A stretch of DNA of 54,010 nucleotides from Caballeronia sp. SEWSISQ10-4 2 (GTDB lineage: Bacteria > Pseudomonadota > Gammaproteobacteria > Burkholderiales > Burkholderiaceae). The notes below the pieces were generated by a model that saw nothing but the letters and a program-made list of their open reading frames with translations, was not told the origin of the DNA and searched no databases. A program made the translations under genes and the position numbers. Location: contig NZ_JALPRJ010000058.1 of NCBI RefSeq assembly GCF_030464885.1, positions 1-54,010 on the forward strand, written 5' to 3'. The number at the start of each line of letters is the position of its first letter. Position 1 is the stretch's first letter. This document shows, one piece after another, positions 24,532 to 33,292 of this stretch.

Positions 24532-26039
24532 AGATGGCAATCGTGTTGAGTATTCTGCTTGCGACGGTCGTAGGTGCAGTCGCTTACGGGCGACGCACTC
24601 GCAAGAGTGCAACCCTCGCCGAGTGGGCCGTCGGCGGACGCAGCCTGGGCACGCTGATCTTCTGGTTCATGAATGCCGGCGAGGTCTACACCACCTTCGC
24701 TGTGCTGGGTATTTCAGGCTATGCATGGGCGCTTGGCGCGCCCGCCTACCTCGCCTTCTGTTCCGTATCGATGAGTTACGCGGTCGGGTACTGGCTGATG
24801 CCCAAGATCTGGAAGGCCGGCCGGCTCGGAAAACTCGTCACACAAGCCGACTTCTTCGCAGCACGCTTTGACGCACCCTGGCTCGGCGTGATCACCGGCG
24901 TGATCGGGATCGCGTCGCTGATCGTGTATGTCCAGATCCAGTTGGTGAGCCTTGGGTTGATCGTGCAACTCACACTCGACGACGCCATCTCGAGCCGCGC
25001 GGCAACCATCGTCGCGGGGCTGCTCATGATTGCGTTCGTGTTCGTCGCGGGCATCCGCTCGGCCGCATTCGCGGCCGGCGTGAAGGATGTGCTAATGATC
25101 GTGGTGGTGGTATTGCTGAGCGCGACCGTGGCAAGCAAGGTCGGCGCAGGTTCGTTACTCGATATCTTCGGCATGGTCGAAGCGAAGCATCCGGGCATCG
25201 GCAAGTTTCCGGGACTCGACGCCAGCTCGCCCACCACTGCGATCTGGCTGATGACATCCGCGATCAACATCGCGCTCGGCAACTGGGTCTTTCCGCATCT
25301 GTTCCAGATGTCGTACTCGGCGCGAAGCGCCACATCCATTCGACGCAACGCCATCTGGCAACCGCTGTATTCGCTCGCGTATTTCTTCATCATCCTGCTG
25401 GGTTTCGCTGCGCTGCTCGCCAATACGCATCCGCCCGGCGACAACCTGAATGCCGCGTTGCTGCAGTTCGTGTCGGAGCGTTATCCGTCCTGGGTGATTG
25501 GCCTGGTGGCAGGAACCGGATTTCTGCTTGCACTCGCGCCGGGCGCCTTGCTGCTCGTCGCGGCGGGTTCGATCTTCACGCGAAATGTCGTGCGGCCGTT
25601 CGCTCCGCGTCTGAGCGAGGGTCAATCGCTGGCGTTGTCACGCGCCTCGCTGGTTTGTTTTGCCGGTGTGGCCGTCTATTTGTCGCTCGCTCAGAAGGGG
25701 TCGCTGGTCAAGATTCTCCTCGATGCGTACTCGGCCATCGGCATGCTCGCTCCCGCCGTCTTCCTCGGTTTCATCTGGAGACGCACGAGTGCGGCCGGCG
25801 TTCTGGCTGGCATGCTCGCGGGTTTCATCGCCTTGCTCGCACCGTTCTCCGCGCACTACTGGGGAACACATTGGCCGCAATGGGAACCCGGCTTGATCGC
25901 CATGGCGATCAACGCTGGCGTGACCATCCTGGTCAGCCTCGTCACGCCGGCACCCGCGCCGGCCGCCATTCGAATCGGTCTGCTGGACAGCGCCGCGCCG
26001 CCAACGACTTCTCGCACCGGCTACAAGCTCGGTGCATGA
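24528..26039 (+). CDS. Sodium:solute symporter family permease
   Basis: 503-residue SSS-family transporter with about 13 hydrophobic segments. TLAEWAVGGRSLGT near residue 30 and GYWLMPKIWKAGRLGKLVTQADFFAARF (about 85-113, stretch includes the usual TLADFF-like motif) identify the family; AGIRSAAFAAGVKDVLM matches helix 5. It would co-transport an organic acid or similar solute with sodium. Coupled to DUF3311 upstream; a porin follows 121 bp downstream and may provide outer-membrane entry. Substrate cannot be read from sequence. Confidence 0.87.
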   Translation: MKMAIVLSILLATVVGAVAYGRRTRKSATLAEWAVGGRSLGTLIFWFMNAGEVYTTFAVLGISGYAWALGAPAYLAFCSVSMSYAVGYWLMPKIWKAGRLGKLVTQADFFAARFDAPWLGVITGVIGIASLIVYVQIQLVSLGLIVQLTLDDAISSRAATIVAGLLMIAFVFVAGIRSAAFAAGVKDVLMIVVVVLLSATVASKVGAGSLLDIFGMVEAKHPGIGKFPGLDASSPTTAIWLMTSAINIALGNWVFPHLFQMSYSARSATSIRRNAIWQPLYSLAYFFIILLGFAALLANTHPPGDNLNAALLQFVSERYPSWVIGLVAGTGFLLALAPGALLLVAAGSIFTRNVVRPFAPRLSEGQSLALSRASLVCFAGVAVYLSLAQKGSLVKILLDAYSAIGMLAPAVFLGFIWRRTSAAGVLAGMLAGFIALLAPFSAHYWGTHWPQWEPGLIAMAINAGVTILVSLVTPAPAPAAIRIGLLDSAAPPTTSRTGYKLGA

Positions 26040-26160
26040 GACGCGGCCCCTGACGCGCGCTTAAACCATCCATCGCCCTATCCGCGTTTGCCCACGCCGC
26101 CATCGGAGCATGGCGAACGCGTCCTGCCTGACATCCTCGACACGCCTTCTGGAGATCGCC

Positions 26161-27363
26161 GTGAAAAAGAGCTGGTTCTGTATTGGCGCGTTAATCGCGT
26201 CGCCTCAAGCCGTATTCGCCCAAAGCAGCGTGACGCTTTATGGCCTCGTGACGGCAGGTGTTACTTACGTCAATAACACGGGCAAGGGGCCTGTGTACGA
26301 GTCCGAGACTTGCGCACCACCCGGATGTAATCGATGGGGATTGAAGGGCCGTGAGGATCTCGGTGGCGGTAATGCAGCGATCTTCACGCTGGAGAACGGC
26401 TTCAACATCCAGAATGGACGGCTGGGCCAAGGGGGCACTGAATTTGGCCGGCAGGCGTTCGTTGGATTGACGAATAACTACGGGACCATCACGCTTGGAC
26501 GCCAGTACGATTCGCTGTCGGATACGGTCGGGATGTTTCCATCGAGTAATAATTTTGCGACCGGGTACGGTTCGCACTTCGGCGACCTGGACAACCTGAA
26601 CCAGTCGATCCGCATCAACAACGTGATCAACTATGTGAGCCCGGTCTGGAACGGTCTTCAAGTCGACGGCATGTTCAGCCTCGGTGGTCAGGCAGGCGAT
26701 TTCTCGACGAACCGCGTATGGGCGCTCGCCGGTTCGTACACCGCGGGGCCGTTCGCGTTCGCAGCCGGTTACCTCGATATCAACACGCCCGCGACGAACG
26801 CGAACGGAACGGGCGGTGTCTATGCGTCGAACGGCAACTACGTGGGTTCGCTAAGCAACTACGTTGCTCTACAGGATGCGAACGCCATGAAGGTTCTTAG
26901 CGCCGGCGCGTCCTATTCGATTGGGAATGCGAACGTAGGCGTGGTCTATTCGCATACCGTCCTGAAGAACAGCCAGTATTTTGTCGCCAATGGTTTCGCC
27001 AACGCCGGAACCGGCAGCGATTTCAAACTCGACAGCTATGAAGTGACGGCCACGTATCGCTTTACGCCTGCGCTGCTTGTGGGAGGCGCTTATATCTACA
27101 ACGCGGGCAAGGCGGATTACGAGGGGCTGAAGCCGACCTTCCAGCAGATCAACCTGGGCGCCAACTATTCGCTTTCGAAGCGCACCAGTCTCTTCGCCGT
27201 GGCCGTGTTCCAGAAAGCGGGCGGAGACGGCATAGCACCCGTATTCAACTCGGCCGGCGCTAACGTGGGCCGGACAGCGATAGCGGAAATCGCCGGTGCC
27301 GGAGTTGACTCGAGCTCGGCGAAACAGGTGCTTGTGTCGGTGGGAATCACGCACACGTTTTGA
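26161..27363 (+). CDS. Gram-negative porin (Porin_4, OpcP-like)
   Basis: Outer-membrane 16-strand beta-barrel porin, 400 residues. Signal peptide MKKSWFCIGALIASPQAVFA is followed by the mature start QSSVTLYGLVTAG, which is diagnostic for Burkholderiales porins. KGREDLGGG and GRQAFVGLTNNYGTITLGRQ are conserved strand motifs; the C-terminal residue is Phe (ITHTF), needed for barrel assembly. I start at GTG 26161 with GGAG six bases upstream, because it gives a correct signal peptide; the ATG at 26110 adds non-signal sequence. Confidence 0.9.
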   Translation: MKKSWFCIGALIASPQAVFAQSSVTLYGLVTAGVTYVNNTGKGPVYESETCAPPGCNRWGLKGREDLGGGNAAIFTLENGFNIQNGRLGQGGTEFGRQAFVGLTNNYGTITLGRQYDSLSDTVGMFPSSNNFATGYGSHFGDLDNLNQSIRINNVINYVSPVWNGLQVDGMFSLGGQAGDFSTNRVWALAGSYTAGPFAFAAGYLDINTPATNANGTGGVYASNGNYVGSLSNYVALQDANAMKVLSAGASYSIGNANVGVVYSHTVLKNSQYFVANGFANAGTGSDFKLDSYEVTATYRFTPALLVGGAYIYNAGKADYEGLKPTFQQINLGANYSLSKRTSLFAVAVFQKAGGDGIAPVFNSAGANVGRTAIAEIAGAGVDSSSAKQVLVSVGITHTF

Positions 27364-27384
27364 AACGCCGCTGCCGAGAGTGGC

Positions 27385-28326
27385 TCACACTCCACCCGGT
27401 TTTGACGTTAGATTCGCCGCATTGAAAGCGGACCGCAACCAGCTCTCAAACGTCATCGCAGCTTGCGAGCTGGTGTTATAGCCTCTCGATCGAACCAGGT
27501 AATAAGACGTCACGTCAATGCTGAACCGTGCGTCGTCGAAAGGCGCGATAAGCCGTCCGTCTCTCAGTTCCTCCGCGGCCAGAACCTCGCTTTCAAGTAC
27601 GACGCCAAGACCGTCGACTGCAGCCTCGATCGCCATGACCGACCGATCGAGCCAGAGTTCGTTGTCGGGCCGGACTTCCTCGTCGCAAACCCGCCTCAAG
27701 TACTCCGACCATGTCAGCCCGTTGGACGAATGAATCAGCGTGGTCCGCAAAAGATCCCGTGGATTCTTCAGCGCGAGTGTGGTGGCTAGCACAGGGCTGC
27801 ACAACGGGCGCAGCCGCTCAACCAACAAGGGCTCGACATCGAGCTTCGAAGTATGCGGATGACCATAGGCGATCGCGATATCGAATCGAGTCGTCTCGAG
27901 GTCGTCATGATCGGACAGCGTGGATAGCCGGATCCTGATTTCCGGATTGGCGCGCAGGAATTCCGGAAGCCTGGGTTGCAGCCACTTGGCGGCGAAACTT
28001 GGACCCGATGCAACCACCAGATAGCCTCGCTGCGACTGTGGCGCGACCAGATTAGTGGCGTCGGCGATCACACCGAACGCGCGTTCAATCTCGCGGGCGT
28101 AGGTGCGCCCCGCAGCCGTGAGAACGGCTCGCCCCGGATGCCGTTGAAACAACGGCACACCCAAAAAATCCTCGAGTTGCTGGATGTGGTGACTGACCGC
28201 TGACGGCGTGACCGCGAGCTCTTCCGCGCCGAGCGCAAAGCTTCCCCTTCGTGACGCCGCTTCGAACGCAAGCAGCGCCTTGAGCGGGGGCAGGCGGGAT
28301 TTCGTCGTGCTTCTAGTTGAGCTCAT
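27385..28326 (-). CDS. LysR-family regulator, GcvA-like (divergent to dialkylglycine decarboxylase gene)
   Basis: 313-residue LTTR. The HTH (LKALLAFEAASRRGSFALGAEELAVTPSAVSHHIQQLE, residues 15-52) has the GcvA-type TPSAVSHHI recognition helix. The effector domain covers about 95-300. It is divergent from the aminotransferase gene with 223 bp between them. In Burkholderia cepacia the dgdA gene is also controlled by a divergent LysR protein, DgdR, so this is a candidate functional equivalent; orthology is not shown. Convergent with the porin gene (21 bp apart). Confidence 0.88.
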   Translation of the reverse strand: MSSTRSTTKSRLPPLKALLAFEAASRRGSFALGAEELAVTPSAVSHHIQQLEDFLGVPLFQRHPGRAVLTAAGRTYAREIERAFGVIADATNLVAPQSQRGYLVVASGPSFAAKWLQPRLPEFLRANPEIRIRLSTLSDHDDLETTRFDIAIAYGHPHTSKLDVEPLLVERLRPLCSPVLATTLALKNPRDLLRTTLIHSSNGLTWSEYLRRVCDEEVRPDNELWLDRSVMAIEAAVDGLGVVLESEVLAAEELRDGRLIAPFDDARFSIDVTSYYLVRSRGYNTSSQAAMTFESWLRSAFNAANLTSKPGGV

Positions 28327-28386
28327 TTCACGAGGTGCTGAGTTATATGCGTTGGCGCCGGTATTTTCGCCTGCCTATGATCTTTT

Positions 28387-28458
28387 CTGACGGCGGTCAG
28401 CAAGAGCAAGTCGTATGCCAAATGTTGTACTTCGACGAGCATGGCGCCGACGGCGGTC
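28387..28458 (+). promoter_or_regulatory. Repeated GACGGCGGTC sites between LysR and aminotransferase genes
   Basis: GACGGCGGTC occurs at 28389-28398 and again exactly 60 bp later at 28449-28458. The first copy sits in the palindrome CTGACGGCGGTCAG (28387-28400). CCGATGTG is also repeated just downstream (near 28461 and 28474). Spacing of whole helical turns and location between divergent genes suggest LysR binding sites. No clear -10/-35 pair was found. Confidence 0.4.
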
Positions 28459-28549
28459 GTCCGATGTGTCGGCCGATGTGATGCTACGCAACCCAGATTA
28501 TCCCGCCAATGATGAGATATGGCCGGATAACGAGCCAACGGAGTGAACG

Positions 28550-29872
28550 ATGAAAGAAGGACTTCTGCAAGCATCCCGCGACTTTTTGGTCAGATACGGC
28601 GGCGACGCCTTCCCGAACTTGTTCACGTCCGCCAAGGGCACTATCGTAAAGGACAGCAACGGACGTGAATACCTGGACTTCACTTCAGGGCAGATGTGCG
28701 CCACGATCGGGCACAACCATCCGGCGATTGTCGAAGCCGTTCACCGGGCAGGCGAAAAGGCCTTCCACATGTTCAGCGGCATGATTCCCGAGGTCGTGGC
28801 TGAACTCGGGCAGACGCTTGCACGCGACTGGTTGCCTGGCGATATCAAGAAGACGATCTTCATCAACACCGGGTCTGAAGCGACGGAGGTCGCGCTGCGC
28901 ATGGCGAAGATGTACACCGACGGCTATGAAGTCCTGGCTCTGGGTGGTTCGTGGCATGGCATCACGGGCGGTGCGAGTACCGTGTCCTTCGCGAGCGACC
29001 GCAAGGGATACGGCGTTCCCGCACCCGGCGTGTTCCTGATTCCCGAGCCGAATTCGTATCGCCCATACATTCAGGGGGCAACGCCGGAAGAATCGGCACT
29101 GGCAAACCTGAACCTAGCACTGAAGATGTTCGACATGCAGTCGAGCGGCCGGGGCGCGGCGATCATTGTCGAGCCCGTTATCAGCGCGGGGGGTGTCCTG
29201 GTGCCTCCGCGTTCATTCATGCAAGCACTGCGCAAGGCGGCAGACGACCGCGGCATGCTGCTCATTTTCGATGAAGCGCAAACGGCATTTGGCCGTATAG
29301 GAACCCGGACCGGATCTGAATTTTTCGATGTCGTTCCCGACATCATGACTATGTCAAAAACGCTCGGTGGCGGCTTACCGCTCGCTGCGGTATCGACGAC
29401 CGTAAAGATCGAAGAAGTCCTCCACCAGAAACACTTCACGTTTTACACAAGCCACGTTTCAGACCCGCTGACGGCCGAAGTTGGACTTGCGGTCTTGAAG
29501 GTGATCAAGGAAGAAAACCTCATTGCGCGCTCGAACGAAATGGGGGGCTACCTGCGTAGCCGCCTTGAAAAATTGCAGCGGCGCTATGAGGTGATCGGCG
29601 ACATCCGGGGCGCGGGCCTTCTGCTTGGCGTCGAACTGGTGACCGACCGGGCATCGCGCAATCCGGCTCACGAACTCGGTGCAATGACGACCAGGAAATG
29701 CTTTGAAAACGGTCTGAGCATGAATATTCGCCGTCGGCCGGAACGCGGCTCCGTATGGCGCATTGCGCCTCCGCTTACGGTTTCAACGGACGAGATCGAT
29801 CGTGCGGTGGACATCCTCGACAAGGCGTTGCGCGACAGTCTCGATGAGACAGCAATCGCGAAAGCTGCCTGA
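28550..29872 (+). CDS. dgdA: Class III aminotransferase, 2,2-dialkylglycine decarboxylase-like
   Basis: PLP enzyme of 440 residues that closely tracks dialkylglycine decarboxylase (DGD), which couples decarboxylation of a 2,2-dialkylglycine to transamination of pyruvate. Shared motifs include VRYGG (14-18), LDFTSGQM, SWHG, QSSG, DEAQT, SKTLGGGLPLAA, SHVSDPL, GLSMNI and RIAPPLT. By recall of DGD numbering, Gln48, Trp135, Asp241, Lys270 (PLP lysine) and Arg404 match Gln52, Trp138, Asp243, Lys272 and Arg406, but Ser215 is replaced by Ala213 (EPVISAGG). ATG 28550 has GGAG. It leads an operon with an amino acid ABC transporter. It could be true DGD or a relative with altered substrate. Confidence 0.78.
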   Translation: MKEGLLQASRDFLVRYGGDAFPNLFTSAKGTIVKDSNGREYLDFTSGQMCATIGHNHPAIVEAVHRAGEKAFHMFSGMIPEVVAELGQTLARDWLPGDIKKTIFINTGSEATEVALRMAKMYTDGYEVLALGGSWHGITGGASTVSFASDRKGYGVPAPGVFLIPEPNSYRPYIQGATPEESALANLNLALKMFDMQSSGRGAAIIVEPVISAGGVLVPPRSFMQALRKAADDRGMLLIFDEAQTAFGRIGTRTGSEFFDVVPDIMTMSKTLGGGLPLAAVSTTVKIEEVLHQKHFTFYTSHVSDPLTAEVGLAVLKVIKEENLIARSNEMGGYLRSRLEKLQRRYEVIGDIRGAGLLLGVELVTDRASRNPAHELGAMTTRKCFENGLSMNIRRRPERGSVWRIAPPLTVSTDEIDRAVDILDKALRDSLDETAIAKAA

Positions 29873-29919
29873 GCTTTGCGATCAGGATCGAACGGATTTC
29901 ATTCAATACTGGGGAAACC

Positions 29920-30828
29920 ATGAAGCACACTGCGGCGAGACATTGGCTAGTCATTGCGGCCGTTACCGGCTTTGGACTTACTGCGCCCGCGGTGCACGCG
30001 GAAAGTCCGACACTGGAAAAAATCCGTTCGTCCAACACGCTTACGCTTGGCTATCGCGAATCGTCGATTCCGTTTTCTTTTCTTGGTGCGGACCAAAAGC
30101 CGGTGGGTTTCTCGCTCGACCTTTGCGCCGCGATTGCGGAGAAGTTAAAGGCGGATCTGAAGATGCCGAGGCTAAATGTCGCCTATCTCGCGGTCAGTGC
30201 GGCAAACCGGATACCGCTCCTGCAAAACGGCACGATCGACATTGAATGTGGAAGCACCACCAACACAGCCGAACGCCAGCAGCAGGTCGGGTTTTCGGTC
30301 GCCACCTTCGCCGGCGCGCCGACCTGGCTGACGACCGCATCATCGGGTATTACAGACGAGAAAGGGCTTCAAGGTAAGACGGTCGTGATGACGCAGGGTT
30401 CGCTGAACCTGGGTCTCGCCATGAAGATCAATAGCGATCTAAAGCTCAATATGACGATTCTTCAATCCAAGGAGCAAGCCGAATCTCTTTTATTGCTGCG
30501 CACAGGACGCGCTTCGGCATGGTTTGAAGACAACATTCTGGAGGCAGGTCTCGTCGCCGGATCACCTGAACCCAAGACATTTCGATACCTGCCAAACGCA
30601 AGCGGGCAGGTCTATTACTACGGCTTGATGATTCCAAGGAACGACCCGGAATTCAAGTCTCTGGTGGATGGCGCCCTACGCGCTCAAATGGCATCCGGGG
30701 AATTTTCAAAGACTTACACCAAGTGGTTCACCCAGCCCATTCCGCCCCACGGACAGAACCTTGCGTTGCCCATGAACGAAGCGCTCAAGGCTCGCGTAGC
30801 GGCGCCCAGCGATTCTCTTACCCCGTAG
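29920..30828 (+). CDS. Amino acid ABC transporter substrate-binding protein (GltI-like)
   Basis: Periplasmic receptor, 302 residues, with signal peptide ending TAPAVHA (about 1-27). SBP_bac_3 fold: GYRESSIPFSFLG, PVGFSLDLCAAIAEKL, GTIDIECGSTTNTAERQQQVGF (the last resembles the glutamate/aspartate receptor motif) and GKTVVMTQGS. Two Cys residues (in DLCAA and IECGS) could form a disulfide. It follows the DGD-like gene by 47 bp and is cotranscribed with two permeases and an ATPase. Ligand is probably a polar or dialkyl amino acid; inference from context. Confidence 0.88.
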   Translation: MKHTAARHWLVIAAVTGFGLTAPAVHAESPTLEKIRSSNTLTLGYRESSIPFSFLGADQKPVGFSLDLCAAIAEKLKADLKMPRLNVAYLAVSAANRIPLLQNGTIDIECGSTTNTAERQQQVGFSVATFAGAPTWLTTASSGITDEKGLQGKTVVMTQGSLNLGLAMKINSDLKLNMTILQSKEQAESLLLLRTGRASAWFEDNILEAGLVAGSPEPKTFRYLPNASGQVYYYGLMIPRNDPEFKSLVDGALRAQMASGEFSKTYTKWFTQPIPPHGQNLALPMNEALKARVAAPSDSLTP

Positions 30829-30971
30829 CGCTGCAGCCCGCGTAAGCCGTGACCGGCTAAAGGCGGACCGTTTCAATGGGTCTTTGCCTCAAGACATTCA
30901 CATCATCTGGCCGTCGACCTGTTACCCGATGTGGCCCCCGTCGCGGGCGCCCTTTCAGTGAGGGAAAAGCA

Positions 30972-31700
30972 ATGCAAGTGCTCTTTGACCAGGCAGCCGA
31001 CGGTGGCACCTACCTTGGCTGGTTGATGTCCGGCCTTTTCTGGACTTTGCTCCTGTGGTTTGTTTCCGGCGTGCTCGCGTTCGCCATAGGCATTGGCGTC
31101 GGTGCGGCTCGCACCGTCCGCCATCTTCCACTGCGAATTGCGGCGCGGCTTTATGTTCAGGTGTTCCGCAATGTCCCGCTCCTCGTGCAAGTGTTCCTTT
31201 GGTACTTCGTCCTTCCCGAAGTAATCCCAACCACATGGGGAAGTGCAATCAAACAGATCGCGCCGCCCTGGGCCAGTTTTTATCCCGCCGTAGCCGGACT
31301 TAGTTTGTACACGGCATCACGTATTGCGGAACAGGTTCGCGCCGGCGTCAATTCTCTCTCCGATGGCCAGAGAAAAGCAGCAGACGCGCTTGGCTTGACC
31401 GCCTTCCAGACTTACATCCTGATTCTATTGCCGCAGGCACTTCGCATAACCATTCCAACGCTGACCAGCGAAGCACTTGGCCTCCTCAAAAATACGTCCG
31501 TCGCGCTGACGATCGGCCTGCTTGAGATCACTGCCCGGGCGGCACAGATCAATGAGTTCACGTTCAGGACGTTCGACGCGTTTGCGAGTGCAACCGTTCT
31601 GTACTTGCTAATCGCGCTCGTGTTGCATCAAGTCGCGTTTCAGGTGGAGCGGATCCTTCGTATTCCTGGAATGAGCCCAAACAATACCCCCAGAATGTAG
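30972..31700 (+). CDS. Amino acid ABC transporter permease (GltJ-like)
   Basis: 242-residue inner-membrane subunit with five or six helices and the HisM/GltJ-type domain. RNVPLLVQVFLWYFVLPE (about 60-77) and the EAA loop AADALGLTAFQTYILILLPQALRI (about 138-161) are family hallmarks. ATG 30972 has AGGGAAAA upstream; upstream in-frame codons to 30876 lack support. The gap after the binding protein gene is 143 bp, larger than elsewhere in the operon. Confidence 0.88.
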   Translation: MQVLFDQAADGGTYLGWLMSGLFWTLLLWFVSGVLAFAIGIGVGAARTVRHLPLRIAARLYVQVFRNVPLLVQVFLWYFVLPEVIPTTWGSAIKQIAPPWASFYPAVAGLSLYTASRIAEQVRAGVNSLSDGQRKAADALGLTAFQTYILILLPQALRITIPTLTSEALGLLKNTSVALTIGLLEITARAAQINEFTFRTFDAFASATVLYLLIALVLHQVAFQVERILRIPGMSPNNTPRM

Positions 31701-31708
31701 GTGACCTC

Positions 31709-32443
31709 ATGTCCTTTGACTTCGCTGCTGTCGTCAACGCTACTCCGTACCTGCTGCAAGGACTGCTCTTTTCCGTCGAGCTCACGCTGGTGGCCATGAT
31801 TGGCGGAATGCTGTTAGGGACGTTCATGGCAATCATCAGGCACATGGGCGTGCCGGTCGCTGCCGAGGCCGTTCGCGCATACGTCACCCTGATGCGTTCC
31901 ATTCCCCTGATCCTTGTTCTTTTTTGGTTCTTCTTTCTAGTTCCACTGTTGCTTGGTCACCTGACGCCCACCGGCCACTCGATACCGCTCGGCCCAAGGT
32001 TCACCGCTTTTATTACCTTTACCCTTTTTGAATCTGCTTACTATGCGGAGATTGTGCGGGCCGGACTTAAGGCAATCGACAAAGGGCAATATGAAGGCGC
32101 AAAGGCTCTTGGTCTTTCCACCTCATCCATGTATTGGAGTGTTGTCGTTCCGCAGGTTTTGCGGGCAACCGCACCAATAATCGTGTCGCAGACAATCATC
32201 CTGTTTCAGGACACGGCACTGGTGTATGTGCTGTCTCTTACCGACTTCCTCGGCGCGGCGGCAAAGATCGCTCAGCGCGATTCGAAACTCGTGGAATTTT
32301 ATTCGACGGTCGCGGTTGTCTATCTGCTCATTTGCTCGATAGGGTCTGAGCTCTCGGAACGCTTCCGGAAAAAACAAGGGCAGCGTTCATCCAACGGCAG
32401 GCTCGAACGCGCAAAACGCATGTTCGGCCTTGCCCGTCCTTAA
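31709..32443 (+). CDS. Amino acid ABC transporter permease (GltK-like)
   Basis: 244-residue partner permease, eight bases after the first. LMRSIPLILVLFWFFFLVP near 58 and the EAA loop GAKALGLSTSSMYWSVVVPQVLRA (about 131-154) match the GltK side of the heterodimer. AGGTGA precedes the ATG. The two permeases with their ATPase complete a GltIJKL-type importer. Confidence 0.88.
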   Translation: MSFDFAAVVNATPYLLQGLLFSVELTLVAMIGGMLLGTFMAIIRHMGVPVAAEAVRAYVTLMRSIPLILVLFWFFFLVPLLLGHLTPTGHSIPLGPRFTAFITFTLFESAYYAEIVRAGLKAIDKGQYEGAKALGLSTSSMYWSVVVPQVLRATAPIIVSQTIILFQDTALVYVLSLTDFLGAAAKIAQRDSKLVEFYSTVAVVYLLICSIGSELSERFRKKQGQRSSNGRLERAKRMFGLARP

Positions 32444-32469
32444 ATCATCGTTACCTTCAAGGTCTGACC

Positions 32470-33261
32470 ATGGATGACGCATTTTCAACTCAAAACGAAA
32501 TCCTTCAGATCGAAGGGCTTGAGCAAAGCTATGGAGCGATTTCTGTCCTGAAGGGCATCGATCTTCGCGTCAAGAAAGGAGAACGGATCGTCATATGCGG
32601 TCCATCGGGTTCGGGCAAGTCGACGTTGATCCGGTGTATCAATGGACTTGAGACATTCAAGTCCGGAACGATCCATGTAACCGACGTGCATAACGGTGAG
32701 CGCTTGAGACAGCTCAAGGATATTCGTCGCGAAGTAGGCATGGTCTTTCAGAGTTTCAATCTGTTTCCGCATTTATCGGTGGTTGAAAACTGCATGCTGG
32801 CACCCGTCAAAGTGCGCGGCGTGAAGAAGACCGAGGCACGAGAAAGAGCGCTTTATTTTCTGAATAAGGTCCAGGTCCTCGATCAAGTGAAAAAATATCC
32901 CGGGCAGTTATCGGGCGGACAACAACAACGGGTCGCGATAGCACGTGCGTTATGCATGCAGCCTTCCATCATGCTCTTCGATGAACCAACCTCGGCGCTC
33001 GATCCGGAAGTCGTGCAAGAGGTGCTGGCCACCATGGTTGGCCTTGCAAAAGAAGGAATGACGATGATTTGCGTCACACACGAAATGGGGTTCGCGCGAG
33101 AAGTCGCCGATCGCGTTATTTTGATAGACAGGGGGAAAATCGTTGAAGAAGCAGCGCCTGCACAATTTTTCGACACGCCCCGGCACGAACGCACGAGGGC
33201 ATTTCTCGGCCGCGTGCTTCGCGGACATCCCGAAACGGCGCGAGGACTGGCGCATAGCTGA
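32470..33261 (+). CDS. Amino acid ABC transporter ATP-binding protein (GltL-like)
   Basis: 263-residue cytoplasmic ATPase of the polar amino acid family. Walker A GPSGSGKST (about 44-52), Q-loop FQSFNLFPH, signature LSGGQQQRVAIARAL and Walker B IMLFDEPTSALDPE, with the switch His in CVTHEMGFA. All residues for hydrolysis are intact. Last gene of the operon starting at the DGD-like gene, with an XRE-cupin gene convergent 31 bp downstream. Confidence 0.92.
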   Translation: MDDAFSTQNEILQIEGLEQSYGAISVLKGIDLRVKKGERIVICGPSGSGKSTLIRCINGLETFKSGTIHVTDVHNGERLRQLKDIRREVGMVFQSFNLFPHLSVVENCMLAPVKVRGVKKTEARERALYFLNKVQVLDQVKKYPGQLSGGQQQRVAIARALCMQPSIMLFDEPTSALDPEVVQEVLATMVGLAKEGMTMICVTHEMGFAREVADRVILIDRGKIVEEAAPAQFFDTPRHERTRAFLGRVLRGHPETARGLAHS

Positions 33262-33292
33262 GCAGCGACCGTCGCGAGACCCGCAAGACCCC

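Noticed and set aside
28449..28490. Riboswitch in the LysR-DGD gap
   Set aside because: Short repeats and palindromes are present, but no conserved aptamer core could be recognised; protein-binding sites are the simpler explanation.
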